A DNA stretch of 64,000 nucleotides, taken from positions 5,943,001-6,007,000 of the forward strand of contig NZ_CP017147.1 in the NCBI RefSeq assembly GCF_001741865.1, read 5' to 3'. The notes beneath the pieces were generated by a model. That model did not search any database, was not told the origin of the DNA, and saw only the letters and a program-made list of their open reading frames with translations. Source of the stretch: Bosea vaviloviae. Lineage in GTDB: Bacteria; Pseudomonadota; Alphaproteobacteria; Rhizobiales; Beijerinckiaceae. Shown piece after piece: positions 43,442-51,922 of this stretch. Positions within the stretch are counted from its first letter, which is position 1, and each line of letters opens with the position of its first letter. The position numbers and the translations under genes were made by a program.

Positions 43442-43935
43442 CGGGCGATAGTGGCCAGGTCATCCGGTTTCCTGCAGTCGGCAAGGCGCCGGCAAGGCCG
43501 GTTCTGGCGGCCTCCGTCGCCGTATTCCGCGACGGCAAGGTCCTGCTGGCGACACGGACCAAGCCGCCGGCCGACCAGCTCTGGTCGCTGCCGGGCGGTA
43601 AGGTCGAGCCCGGCGAGACCTTGGAAGAAGCCGCCTTGCGCGAGCTCGAAGAGGAGGTCGGCGTCAAGGCGCGCATCCTCGGCTTCAACCGCCATGTCGA
43701 GATCTTCGGCCGCGACGCCAAGGGTGGCGTCACGCATCATTTCGTCGTCGCCTCCTTCGTCGGCGAGTGGCTCTCGGGCGAGCCGACGACCGGGCCGGAG
43801 GCCGGCGCCGTGATGTGGGCCGATCCGCTGCGCCTTGGCGGCTTGCCGACGACGCGCGAACTCGGCGACGTACTCAGGCGCGCCCAGGCCTTGCTGCACG
43901 ATACCTTGCGGCGCGATGCCGGGCACGGCCCGTGA
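43438..43935 (+). CDS. NUDIX hydrolase
   Basis: The 165-residue protein carries a complete Nudix box, GGKVEPGETLEEAALRELEEE followed by VG, after VAVFRDGKVLLATRTKPP. Such enzymes hydrolyse nucleoside diphosphates linked to another group and often clean up damaged nucleotides. Its GTG start overlaps the SDR stop and its own stop overlaps the next GTG start, in both cases as GTGA. Confidence 0.93.
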   Translation: MTGDSGQVIRFPAVGKAPARPVLAASVAVFRDGKVLLATRTKPPADQLWSLPGGKVEPGETLEEAALRELEEEVGVKARILGFNRHVEIFGRDAKGGVTHHFVVASFVGEWLSGEPTTGPEAGAVMWADPLRLGGLPTTRELGDVLRRAQALLHDTLRRDAGHGP

Positions 43936-44360
43936 AGCGGGCCGCGATCCTGGCCATGGCGCTGATGGTCGCGCTTTCGCTTGGCGAGGCTGCCGCGCAG
44001 ACGCAACGCCCTGCCGCAAACCCGCCCAAGCCCGCGACTGAGCCGGGCGAGCCGCCACCCCCGCCTTACGAACCGCAGCTCCTGAGCCTGGCCGAGATCA
44101 TGGGTTCGCTCGCCTATCTGCGCACCCTTTGCGCCGGCAAGGAGGCCGAGGATTGGCGCGCGCGCATGACCGCGCTGCTCGACGCCGAAGGCCGCACGCC
44201 GCAGCGCCGCGAACGCCTGACCAGCGCCTATAATCGCGGCTTCCGTGCCTATTCGGCGACGCATCGCAGCTGTACCGACGGCAGCCAGGAGGCCTCGGCG
44301 CGTCTGGCAAGCGAAGGCGAACGCCTCGCCCGGCTTCTCGCCGGCCGCTATGGCGGCTAG
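43932..44360 (+). CDS. TIGR02301-like periplasmic protein
   Basis: The 142-residue product starts with GTG inside the NUDIX stop and has a signal peptide (AAILAMALMVALSLGEAAAQ), a Pro-rich linker (PPPPYEPQL), then EIMGSLAYLRTLC, a mid-domain EDWRARMTALLDAE and YNRGFRAYSATHRSC. The two cysteines and the YLRTLC/GFR pattern match the alphaproteobacterial TIGR02301 family, of unknown role, as I recall it. It ends the pdxH operon. Confidence 0.8.
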   Translation: MKRAAILAMALMVALSLGEAAAQTQRPAANPPKPATEPGEPPPPPYEPQLLSLAEIMGSLAYLRTLCAGKEAEDWRARMTALLDAEGRTPQRRERLTSAYNRGFRAYSATHRSCTDGSQEASARLASEGERLARLLAGRYGG

Positions 44361-44541
44361 CGGGCCGCCCTCCGGCCGGAGTTAACCACAAACTCTCACG
44401 GCTGCGTTAACCTTTCTTAAAGGGGATGGTGGCCCGGCGAGCCGGCTTTGCGTATGACTATAGGTCTGTCGATGGCACGGATTCTCCCGCGGGAGACTTC
44501 GCGCCGCATGTTCAGGTCCAAGCCGCAGAGTCTCCGCCTCG

Positions 44542-44811
44542 ATGTCGACTTTTCCAGACGATCTGCCGCTCGATCCCACCCTGGGCGAGGACCGTAGTGA
44601 CGCAAGACGCGTCGCCTATGGCTATGTCGAGGACGCCTTCAACGAAGCGCAGCAGGACGGGCTCGACAGCGACGCACTGGCCCATGCCGCCCTTTTCGCC
44701 GCCTTCCGCACGCTGGTCGAGACCTATGGCGAGGAAGCCACCGCCGTCTTCGCCGAAGCGCTGCCCGGCAAAGTGCGCGGCGGCGCCTTCACCAGCGGCA
44801 CCCGGCACTGA
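44542..44811 (+). CDS. Small conserved-looking hypothetical protein
   Basis: The 89-residue acidic protein has no signal or membrane segment. The YVEDAFNEAQQDGLDSDALAHAAL stretch and FRTLVETYGEEATAVFAEAL suggest an all-helical fold. A 72-base piece of its 3' half is repeated at 46653-46724, at about 93 percent identity by eye. It ends one base before the convergent HxlR stop. Function unknown. Confidence 0.7.
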   Translation: MSTFPDDLPLDPTLGEDRSDARRVAYGYVEDAFNEAQQDGLDSDALAHAALFAAFRTLVETYGEEATAVFAEALPGKVRGGAFTSGTRH

Positions 44812-45159
44812 TCATTCGGCCGCGACCGGGAGCTTGGCCCGCTCGCCATGGGCGAGGCCCCACTGCGCCAGCACATGGGCCGCATCGTTGAGCGCCGTCC
44901 CGGCCGGCGTCAGTGAGTATTCAACCCGCAGCACCGCTTCCTCGAAGGCCTCACGCCTGACGACACCGTCGCGCTCCATTTCGCGCAGCTGCTCGTAAAG
45001 CACCTTCTCGCTGATCCCCGGCAGACGCCGGCGCAACACGCCGAAGCGTAGCGGCCGCTCATGCAGCTCCCACAGGATTGCCGACTTCCAGCGGCCGCCG
45101 ATCACCGTCAGCGCCAGTCCGAGGCCGCATGTCTCCGGCAAGTTGATCCTGACCGACAT
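44812..45159 (-). CDS. HxlR-family transcriptional regulator
   Basis: The 115-residue winged-helix protein shows the HxlR pattern: GLGLALTVIGGRWKSAILWELHE, RFGVLRRRLPGISEKVLYEQLREME and YSLTPAGTAL. A GGAGAG ribosome-binding site precedes ATG 45159. It is divergent from the broken reductase gene and may respond to electrophiles or aldehydes, as relatives do. A palindromic operator candidate lies 23 bases upstream. Confidence 0.92.
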   Translation of the reverse strand: MSVRINLPETCGLGLALTVIGGRWKSAILWELHERPLRFGVLRRRLPGISEKVLYEQLREMERDGVVRREAFEEAVLRVEYSLTPAGTALNDAAHVLAQWGLAHGERAKLPVAAE

Positions 45160-45181
45160 CCAGTTCTCTCCAAGAGACCAC

Positions 45182-45199
45182 TTACTTACAAGTAAGTAA
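45182..45199. promoter_or_regulatory. Palindromic operator candidate in HxlR/reductase intergenic region
   Basis: Perfect eight-base arms TTACTTAC and GTAAGTAA are separated by AA, in an AT-rich patch between divergent genes. HxlR/YodB-type regulators bind TACT...AGTA dyads, so this is a likely autoregulatory site that would also control the reductase. Confidence 0.6.
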
Positions 45200-45314
45200 T
45201 TGAAATAAAAAGAAAATCTATGAAATCTCCTGCTACGCCGACGCGCCCGGAACCGCGATCGAAGGCGGACCTTCTATCGCATCTGCGCGCATGCACCTGT
45301 CAGGAGAGCAAACT

Positions 45315-46189
45315 GTGAAACCTACGATCACCGTCATCGGCCTCGGCCGCATGGGCTCGGCCCTTGCCCGCGCCTTCCTTGCCGCGGCTTCGCCACGCAT
45401 GTCTGGAATCGCTCGCCCGACAAGGCGGCTGCGCTCGCCGACCAGGGTGCGAGCGTCGCACCGTCGGTGTCTGCCGCCGCCGCGGTAGCCGACATCGCCG
45501 TCGTCTGCGTCAGCACCTATGCCGATTCGGACAGGCTGCTTCGGTCGCCCGAGGTTGCAGCCGCCCTGCGCGGCAAGCTGATCGTCCAGCTCTCCTCCGG
45601 CTCGCCGAACCAGGCCCGCGAGCAGGCGCAGTGGGCGGCCCACAACGACACCGCCTATCTCGACGGAGCGATCATGGCGACGCCGAACTTCATCGGCGAG
45701 CCCGGCGGCACGATCCTCTATTCCGGACCGCAAGCCCTGTTCGAGGCGAACCGGCCCGTCTTCGCCGCACTCGGCGGCAACTCGCAATTCATCGGAGAGG
45801 ATGTCGGCCATGCCTCGGCGCTGGACCTCGCCTTGCTCGGCCAGATGTGGGGTGCCCTCTTCGGCCAGTTGCAGGCGGCAGCGATCTGCCAGGCCGAGGG
45901 CATTACGCTCGACCTGTTCGAGGGGCATCGCCAGGCCTTCTTTCCCGTGGTCGAGGGCGCACTGGTCGACCTGATCACCCGCATCCGCGACAAGCGCTTT
46001 GCCGGCGACGCGACGACGCTCGCCTCGATCGACGTTCATTACGGCGCCTTCAGCCTGCTGCTGCAGCTCTGCAGTGAGCGCGGCCTGAACGATCTTGTCC
46101 CAAAGGCTCAGGACAGCCTGTTCCGCAGGGCGATCGCTGACGGGCAGCGCCAGGACGACTTCGCCGCCATCGCTCAGTTCACACGCTGA
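45315..46189 (+). pseudogene. NAD(P)-dependent oxidoreductase (imine-reductase/6PGD-like), frameshifted
   Basis: The GTG start at 45315, preceded by AGGAG, opens with VKPTITVIGLGRMGSALARAFLAAA, a 6-phosphogluconate-dehydrogenase-type NAD(P) site. The frame then goes out of register and stops at 45488. The protein resumes in another frame as NRSPDKAAALADQGASV, then VVCVSTYADSDRLL, GGTILYSGPQ and a C-terminal helical domain to 46189. Adding one G in the GCGGCT at about 45385-45389 restores one 291-residue protein reading FLAAGFATHVWNRSPDK. It is either a recent pseudogene or a sequencing error in a G-run. It was probably regulated by the divergent HxlR gene. Confidence 0.85.
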
Positions 46190-46198
46190 AGGCTGCGC

Positions 46199-46621
46199 GT
46201 GAATTCGAACAACCAGCGAGGACCAGACCTGCAGCGCACAGCGAGCTGCGGTTGCCGACGCCTCAGGCTCACTCTCTCGGGCGAACCGCGCCGCGTCTAT
46301 CTCTGCGCCTGCAGCGAATGCCGGCGCGCTACCGGCTCGGTCTTCGCCCATCGCGCCATCTTCCCGGAGAGCGCGATCGTCGCGACTCGCGGCGAGAGCT
46401 CCGTCTGGCGGCGTCGCAGCGATGCCGGCCGCTGGATCGAGCAGGTCTTCTGCCCGGGCTGCGGCGGCCTGGTCTTCATGCGGGCACAAGCAATGCCGGG
46501 CGCGATCTCGGTCTCGGTCGGCAGCTTCGCTGATCCCGGCTTTCCGCCGCCGGCCGCGATCCATAACCAGTCGCACCAGCCCGATTGGTATTGCCTTGCC
46601 GACAATGTCGCCAAGAACTGA
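46199..46621 (+). CDS. GFA-family (glutathione-dependent formaldehyde-activating enzyme-like) protein
   Basis: The 140-residue protein has the cysteine pattern of Gfa/CENP-V zinc folds: ASCGCRRLRL, CACSECRRATGS and FCPGCGG. Despite the family name, most members are uncharacterised and the formaldehyde role is disputed. It starts with GTG nine bases after the reductase stop and is probably in the same operon under HxlR. A duplicated fragment of the 44542 gene follows. Confidence 0.88.
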   Translation: MNSNNQRGPDLQRTASCGCRRLRLTLSGEPRRVYLCACSECRRATGSVFAHRAIFPESAIVATRGESSVWRRRSDAGRWIEQVFCPGCGGLVFMRAQAMPGAISVSVGSFADPGFPPPAAIHNQSHQPDWYCLADNVAKN

Positions 46622-46652
46622 AGCCCTCGGCTTCAGCCCGCCGCTTGTGCCT

Positions 46653-46735
46653 GCCGCCTTCCGCACGCTGGTCGAGACCTATGACGAGGAGGCCACGGCC
46701 GTCTGCGCCGAAGCGCTGCCTGGCGATCTGCATTG
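46653..46735 (+). pseudogene. Decayed partial copy of the 44542-44811 gene
   Basis: The translated stretch AAFRTLVETYDEEATAVCAEALPG repeats the AAFRTLVETYGEEATAVFAEALPG part of the small protein at 44542. At DNA level about 69 bases differ at five positions. No start or remaining domain accompanies it, so it is a fragment. It and its parent bracket the HxlR-reductase-GFA module. Confidence 0.8.
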
Positions 46736-46880
46736 CCCTGCGGCAAGCCTTTGCTGCGACTGCGGCCCAAGTGCAACTCTGCCGAAAAGTTGAAACTGGG
46801 CCGCCACATGCGTGTTTGCCCGCGAATCGCCGTTGTCTAAAGAAGGGAGACAGGGGCTGATTCGATCAGGGTAACTCAGC

Positions 46881-47471
46881 ATGCGTATCGCTACGCTTTG
46901 CCTATTGTCGCTCTTTTGCCTGTTGTCCGGCCTGACCATGGAAGTCCAGGCAGCCGACGCAGTCGCGCTGGCACCCGCCTTGCCCGCTCTGGCGCGGGAT
47001 GTGTGGATTTCCGAGATTCGCGGCGGCGCCTATCTGCATGATCCGACCAGCCCCGAAAGCGGCTCCGTCGACCTCAATCTCGAAGTCCTCTCGATAAAGC
47101 CGTTCCTGCCGGCCGATCCGGTTCTGGCGCTGCTGGTTCCGCGCTTCCATCTCGGCGGCTCGCTCAACACGGCCGGCAAGACCAGCCATGTCTATGGCGG
47201 CCTGACCTGGGCCTTCGACATCACCCCGAAACTCTTCGTCGAGGGCGCCTTCGGCCTTGCCTTCCATCATGGCGACACCGGCCGCTATGTGCCGGTGGGC
47301 CACGCCGCGCTCGGCTGCACACCGCTCCTGCGCGAGGCCGGCTCGCTCGGCTATCGCCTCGACGCCAATTGGACGGTGATGGCGACGGTCGAGCATATGT
47401 CCAATGCCGGCCTCTGCAACGCCAATCGCGGCCTCACCAATTACGGCCTGAAGCTCGGTTATATTTTCTAG
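46881..47471 (+). CDS. pagL: Lipid A 3-O-deacylase (PagL-like outer-membrane beta-barrel)
   Basis: The 196-residue product has a signal peptide (ATLCLLSLFCLLSGLTMEVQA) and a barrel ending in Phe. The C-terminal EHMSNAGLC.. segment holds the His-Ser catalytic pair typical of PagL, with NRGLTNYGLKLGYIF as the last strand. PagL removes the 3-position acyl chain from lipid A, reducing endotoxicity and altering the envelope. Its last four bases overlap the convergent sigma factor gene. Confidence 0.85.
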   Translation: MRIATLCLLSLFCLLSGLTMEVQAADAVALAPALPALARDVWISEIRGGAYLHDPTSPESGSVDLNLEVLSIKPFLPADPVLALLVPRFHLGGSLNTAGKTSHVYGGLTWAFDITPKLFVEGAFGLAFHHGDTGRYVPVGHAALGCTPLLREAGSLGYRLDANWTVMATVEHMSNAGLCNANRGLTNYGLKLGYIF

Positions 47472-48745
47472 CCCGTTGCCGCTGCGCCCCGCGCCGTCGC
47501 GGCGCGCTCCTCCAGCAGCGCGCGTTCCTTGGCGTTGCGCGTCAAGGAGGCCGCGCGGTCGAAGGCCGCCGCCGCTTCGCCATGCCGGCCGAGCTTGGCC
47601 AGCAGATCCCCGTGCACGCTCGGCAGCAGATGGTACCCCCGCAGCGCCGGCTCGTCGGCCAGCGCCTCGACCAGCACCAGCCCCGCCGCCGGCCCCTCCG
47701 CCATCGAGACCGCGACGGCCCGGTTGAGCTCGACGATCGGCGACGGGTTTATCGCGGCGAGCACGGCATAGAGCGCAGCGATCCGGCGCCAATCCGTTTC
47801 CTCGGCCGTGCGCGCCCGGGCATGGCAGGCCGCCAACGCAGCCTGCAGCAGGTAAGGGCCGGGCGCAGCACCGGCGAGCCTCTGCGCCCGCTCCAGCGCC
47901 TTGAGCCCACGCCCGATCAAGAGCTGGTCCCAGCGGGCGCGATTCTGGTCGAGCAGCAGGATCGGCTCGCCATCGGGACCGAGGCGCGCCCGCAATCGCG
48001 AGGCCTGCAATTCCATCAGGGCGACGAGACCATGCACCTCCGGCTCCAGCGGCGCGCGCTCCGCCAGGATGCGGCCGAGCCGCATCGCCTCCTCGCACAG
48101 CGCCGGCCGGACCCAGTCATGGCCGGCGGTCGCGGCATAGCCCTCGTTGAAGATCAGATAGACCACCTCCAGAACCGACGCGAGGCGCTGCGCCAGTTCC
48201 ACGCCATGGGGAACCTCGAAAGGCACGCGCGCATCGGCCAGTGCCTTCTTGGCGCGCACCAGGCGCTGCGCCATGGTCGGCTCCGGCACGAGGAAGGCGC
48301 GTGCGATCTCCTCCGTCGTCAGCCCGCCGAGCAGCCTCAGCGTCAAGGCAAGCCTGGCTTCCGTCGAGAGCACGGGATGGCAGGCGATGAAGATCAGGCG
48401 CAGCAGGTCGTCGCCGACCTCGTCGTCGAGCGCGGCGTCGAGGTCCGGCATCGCCAGCGCGTCGGTCTCGCTGTCGTGGCCGAGTTCCTCATGCTTGCGC
48501 TGAAGCAGCTTGTCGCGGCGCAGGGCATCGATGGCGCGATGCTTGGCCGCCTGCATCAGCCAGGCACCGGGATTGCGCGGAACACCGTCCTGCGGCCATT
48601 GCGCCAGCGCCGCGACCAGCGCGTCCTGCGCCAGCTCCTCGGCGCGCCCGATATCGCGGGTCAGGCGCACCAGACCCCCGATCAGCTTGGGGGCCTCGAT
48701 CCTGAAGACCGTCTCGATAGCGCGGTGTGCATCGCTCGCCGACAT
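47468..48745 (-). CDS. ECF-type sigma factor with C-terminal extension (ECF42-like)
   Basis: The 425-residue protein has sigma region 2 (GRAEELAQDALVAALAQWP, NPGAWLMQAAKHRAIDALRRD) and region 4 (LTLRLLGGLTTEEIARAFLVPEPTMAQRLVRAKKAL), then a helical TPR-like extension of about 230 residues with YLIFNEGYAAT and NRAVAVSMAEGP. This layout, together with the two upstream DGPF genes on the same strand, matches group ECF42, in which the extension rather than a classical anti-sigma factor controls activity. It is the last gene of the three-gene run. Confidence 0.9.
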   Translation of the reverse strand: MSASDAHRAIETVFRIEAPKLIGGLVRLTRDIGRAEELAQDALVAALAQWPQDGVPRNPGAWLMQAAKHRAIDALRRDKLLQRKHEELGHDSETDALAMPDLDAALDDEVGDDLLRLIFIACHPVLSTEARLALTLRLLGGLTTEEIARAFLVPEPTMAQRLVRAKKALADARVPFEVPHGVELAQRLASVLEVVYLIFNEGYAATAGHDWVRPALCEEAMRLGRILAERAPLEPEVHGLVALMELQASRLRARLGPDGEPILLLDQNRARWDQLLIGRGLKALERAQRLAGAAPGPYLLQAALAACHARARTAEETDWRRIAALYAVLAAINPSPIVELNRAVAVSMAEGPAAGLVLVEALADEPALRGYHLLPSVHGDLLAKLGRHGEAAAAFDRAASLTRNAKERALLEERAATARGAAATG

Positions 48746-48811
48746 GACGGGCGATACACACCATCAGCGGGCTCCTCTGGCAAGCGGCGTCAGCCGCCGG
48801 CAGGAGAGGAT

Positions 48812-49237
48812 TCAGCTCTTGTCGCCGATCTCGGTCTTGAGGCGATCCCACGTCGCCGCGGTCTCCGGGGTCACGATCTCGCCGAAATCAGCCAGCTCGT
48901 AGAGCGGGCGGATTTCGATTTCGGAGGGACCGGGCATCGGATTGGGGCAGCGCTTGACCCATGCGATCGCCTCGTCGAGCGACTTGCATTCCCAGAGCCA
49001 GAAGCCCGCGACCAGCTCCTTGGTCTCGGCGAAGGGGCCGTCGACGACGGACCGCTTGGCGCCGTCGAACTGCACGCGTGCGCCCTTCGAGCTCGGCTGC
49101 AGGCCATCGCCTCCCTTCATGATGCCGGCTTTCACGAGTTCCTCGTTATAAGCCATCATCGCGTCGAGCAGCTCCTGGGTCGGCTGCGCGCCGGCTTCGC
49201 TGTCGGTCGTCGCCTTGACCATCACCATGAAACGCAT
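48812..49237 (-). CDS. YCII/DGPF-family protein 2
   Basis: The 141-residue protein has MRFMVMVKATTDSEAG at the start, the VDGPFAETKELVAGFWLWECKS hallmark and WVKRCPNP. It is a ferredoxin-like dimer fold seen next to ECF42 sigma factors. GGAG precedes ATG 49237. It lies 66 bases upstream of the sigma gene and 98 bases after its paralogue. Exact activity unknown; YCII relatives include dehydrochlorinase-like enzymes. Confidence 0.92.
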   Translation of the reverse strand: MRFMVMVKATTDSEAGAQPTQELLDAMMAYNEELVKAGIMKGGDGLQPSSKGARVQFDGAKRSVVDGPFAETKELVAGFWLWECKSLDEAIAWVKRCPNPMPGPSEIEIRPLYELADFGEIVTPETAATWDRLKTEIGDKS

Positions 49238-49335
49238 CGGTTTTCTCCTTTGGGGCGGAAGCGGCGGAGGCGATGCCTCCCGCCATCCGGATTGAATGGG
49301 ATTTTGGGTTTTCGACAGGTCAGCAGAGAGGTTTC

Positions 49336-49764
49336 TCAGCCCGCGTTTTTCTTGGCCTCGGCCCAGACGCGCTCTTCCTGCGCGCGCAGCTCGGGCGTGA
49401 ATTCCGCACCGAAATCCTCCGCCTCGAAGATCTGGCGGATCTCGATCTCGGACGGTCCCGTCATCGGGTTGGGGCAGCGCTTGACCCATTCGATCGCCTC
49501 GTCCCAGGACTTGCACTGCCAGATCCAGAAGCCGGCGATCAGTTCCTTGGTCTCGGCGAAGGGCCCGTCGACGACGGCGCGCTTCTCGCCATCGAACCGG
49601 ATGCGCGCGCCCTTGGTGCTCGGATGCAGCCCGTCGCCCGCCAGCATGATGCCGGCCTTCACCAGCTCCTCATTATAGGCGCCCATCGCGGCAAGCAGCT
49701 CCGTGCTCGGCATGAGACCGGCTTCGCTGTCCTTGGTAGCCTTGACGATGATCATGAAACGCAT
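49336..49764 (-). CDS. YCII/DGPF-family protein 1
   Basis: The 142-residue protein is closely related to its neighbour, with MRFMIIVKATKDSEAG, VDGPFAETKELIAGFWIWQCKS and WVKRCPNP, and then a different C-terminal tail (AEDFGAEFTPELRAQ). It is probably the first gene of the ECF42 operon. The pair arose by tandem duplication. ATG 49764 is chosen by alignment with the paralogue. Confidence 0.92.
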   Translation of the reverse strand: MRFMIIVKATKDSEAGLMPSTELLAAMGAYNEELVKAGIMLAGDGLHPSTKGARIRFDGEKRAVVDGPFAETKELIAGFWIWQCKSWDEAIEWVKRCPNPMTGPSEIEIRQIFEAEDFGAEFTPELRAQEERVWAEAKKNAG

Positions 49765-49896
49765 GTTGTCTCCTCTCGGTTTTCGATGAGGAGAGCAGAT
49801 GTGCGCCGGTGACGCCACCGTCCATCCGCTCCCTGCCCTCACGTCGAACGGGCACGGGCAGGATCGACAACCCCGGCGAAAATATTTTGACGCGCC

Positions 49897-50895
49897 CTAC
49901 ACGGCCCCGAGGCTGAACGAACCGCCCTGCCCGTTCGCCAGCAGCGCTTCGGCAGTCTCGACGATCTCGGTGACGATCGTCGCGGCGGGCAAAACCTCGC
50001 GCACCAGCCCTGCCCCTTCACCGGCGATGACGGCGGCGATGTCGAAATCGCCCGCCTCGCGCGCCGCCTGATAGCGCGGCGCCTCGGTCCGGATATTCTG
50101 CATCAATGCGACCTCGCGCCCGCTCCAGCGCTCGACATGCGCATTCACCAGGCAGCGGCCGGTGAAGGGCGCAGGCCAGACATTCTGGCGCGAGATGTCG
50201 AAGATCAGCCCGCGAACCGTGTCGTCACCGGAGGCCGCGACGATGCGCTCCTTCGCCGCCGCATGGCCTGCTGCCTCCAGGCTGGCATAGAGCCGCGTGC
50301 CGAGGACGACGCCCTGGGCGCCCAGCATCAAGGCCGCCGCGAGCCCGCGCCCATCGGCCACGCCACCCGCCGCGACCACGATCGCGCGGTCAGCGACCGC
50401 ATCGACGACCGCCGGCACCAGCGCGAAGGTGCCGCGCGATGCGCCGTGCCCGCCGGCTTCCGACCCTTGCGCCACGATGATGTCGGCCCCCTTCGCCACC
50501 GCGTCGCGCGCCATCTCGACCGACTGCACCTGGCAGATCAGGCGCGCTCCGGCAGCCTTGATCTTGTCGGCAAAAGGTTCAGGATCACCGAAGGAGAGCC
50601 AGACCGCGTCGGGCTTGGCAGCGAGCGTGAGGTCGAGCAGTTCCGGCTGCCTGGCCAGGCCCCAGGTGATGAAGCCGACGCCGAAACGAAAGGGCGACGC
50701 CTCGCGGGCCTCCACCAGCTTGGGAAGCTCCCTGCCTAGCCAGGCGGCATCGCCATAACCGCCGCCCAATATGCCGAAACCACCGGCCTCCGAGACCACG
50801 CGCGTCAGCCCAGCATCAGCTACGAGATCCATAGCTGCGAGCAGGATGGGATGCCTGACGCCTAGCATCCGGGTCAGAAGAGTCGTGATCGTCAT
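49897..50895 (-). CDS. Nitronate monooxygenase (2-nitropropane dioxygenase family)
   Basis: The 332-residue FMN-binding TIM barrel has HPILLAAMDLVADAGLTRVVSEAGGFGILGGG at the N terminus, QGSEAGGHG with the conserved histidine, VVAAGGVADGRGLAAALMLGAQGVVLGTR and a C-terminal RG..FD region. It oxidises alkyl nitronates, as far as family knowledge goes. It is divergent from a LysR gene with 112 bases between the starts and probably regulated by it. Confidence 0.92.
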   Translation of the reverse strand: MTITTLLTRMLGVRHPILLAAMDLVADAGLTRVVSEAGGFGILGGGYGDAAWLGRELPKLVEAREASPFRFGVGFITWGLARQPELLDLTLAAKPDAVWLSFGDPEPFADKIKAAGARLICQVQSVEMARDAVAKGADIIVAQGSEAGGHGASRGTFALVPAVVDAVADRAIVVAAGGVADGRGLAAALMLGAQGVVLGTRLYASLEAAGHAAAKERIVAASGDDTVRGLIFDISRQNVWPAPFTGRCLVNAHVERWSGREVALMQNIRTEAPRYQAAREAGDFDIAAVIAGEGAGLVREVLPAATIVTEIVETAEALLANGQGGSFSLGAV

Positions 50896-51007
50896 GATAT
50901 TGGTCCTCGCCGCAGGCTTCCGGTCGACAGCGACGCTAGATCATCCTATCGTTCTGTTTAAATGAATTATCAAGATTGTAGGCATCTGGAAATAAGAACG
51001 CCGATCG

Positions 51008-51922
51008 ATGGATCTCAACGAACTGACCACTTTCACCGCCGTGGCGCGCTCCGGCGGCATCTCCGCGGCAGCGCGGGAAATCCATACGGTCCAGTCCAAT
51101 GTCACGATGCGGATCAAGGCGCTCGAGGACGAGATCGGTCTTGCACTGTTCGAGCGCCACAGCCGTGGCATGGCGCTGACGGAAGCCGGCCAGCGCCTGC
51201 TGCCCTATGCCGAGCGCGTGCTCTCGCTGCTGCGGGAGGCGAAGGTCGCGGCGCGCGACAATGCCGCCGAGCAGGGCGTGCTGCAGCTCGGCTCGATGGA
51301 GACGACCGCCGCGATCCGCCTGCCGCCGCTGCTGGCGGCGTTCCACCAGGCCTGCCCCGCCGTGCGCCTGAGCCTCCAGACCGGGCCGACCGCACAGCTC
51401 GTCGAGGGCGTCCTGCGCCGCGAGATCGACGGCGCCTTCGTGGCCGGCCCGATCCAGCATGACGAGATCGCGGCCCTGCCGGTCTTCGAGGAGATGCTGG
51501 GGCTGGTGACGCCGGCGGCGATCGACGATCTCGACGCCCTCAGGCGCAGCGCCTCGACCGGGCTGAGCGTACTGACCTTCCGCCCCGGCTGCTCCTATCG
51601 CCAGCGCCTGGAACAGGTGCTGGCGCGCCTCGGGCTGCCCTCCTATGCCCGGCTCGAATTCGGCACGCTGGACGGCATTCTCGGCTGCGTCGCCGCCGGC
51701 GTCGGCATCACCTTGCTGCCCAAGGCGGTGTTCATGCAGTCGGCCCAGCGCGACGCTCTGCGCTGGCACGCCATCGACGGCGATGAAGGCGCCGTGACGA
51801 CGCTCTTCATCCGCCGCCGCGACGCCTATGAGAGCCGCGCCTTGCAGCGCTTCCTCGGCCTCATGCGACGAGAGCCGGATGATTTCAGACCGGATCATAA
51901 AGTGATCCGGTCTGAAATCTGA
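51008..51922 (+). CDS. LysR-family regulator with repeat-derived C-terminal tail
   Basis: The 304-residue protein has MDLNELTTFTAVARSGGISAAA, a winged helix with VQSNVTMRIKALEDEIGLALF and a standard effector domain. The last 14 codons (DDFRPDHKVIRSEI) and the stop are encoded by the first hairpin of an intergenic repeat (51881-51919), so the natural C terminus seems to have been replaced or extended. It is divergent from the nitronate monooxygenase gene and probably activates it. Confidence 0.9.
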   Translation: MDLNELTTFTAVARSGGISAAAREIHTVQSNVTMRIKALEDEIGLALFERHSRGMALTEAGQRLLPYAERVLSLLREAKVAARDNAAEQGVLQLGSMETTAAIRLPPLLAAFHQACPAVRLSLQTGPTAQLVEGVLRREIDGAFVAGPIQHDEIAALPVFEEMLGLVTPAAIDDLDALRRSASTGLSVLTFRPGCSYRQRLEQVLARLGLPSYARLEFGTLDGILGCVAAGVGITLLPKAVFMQSAQRDALRWHAIDGDEGAVTTLFIRRRDAYESRALQRFLGLMRREPDDFRPDHKVIRSEI

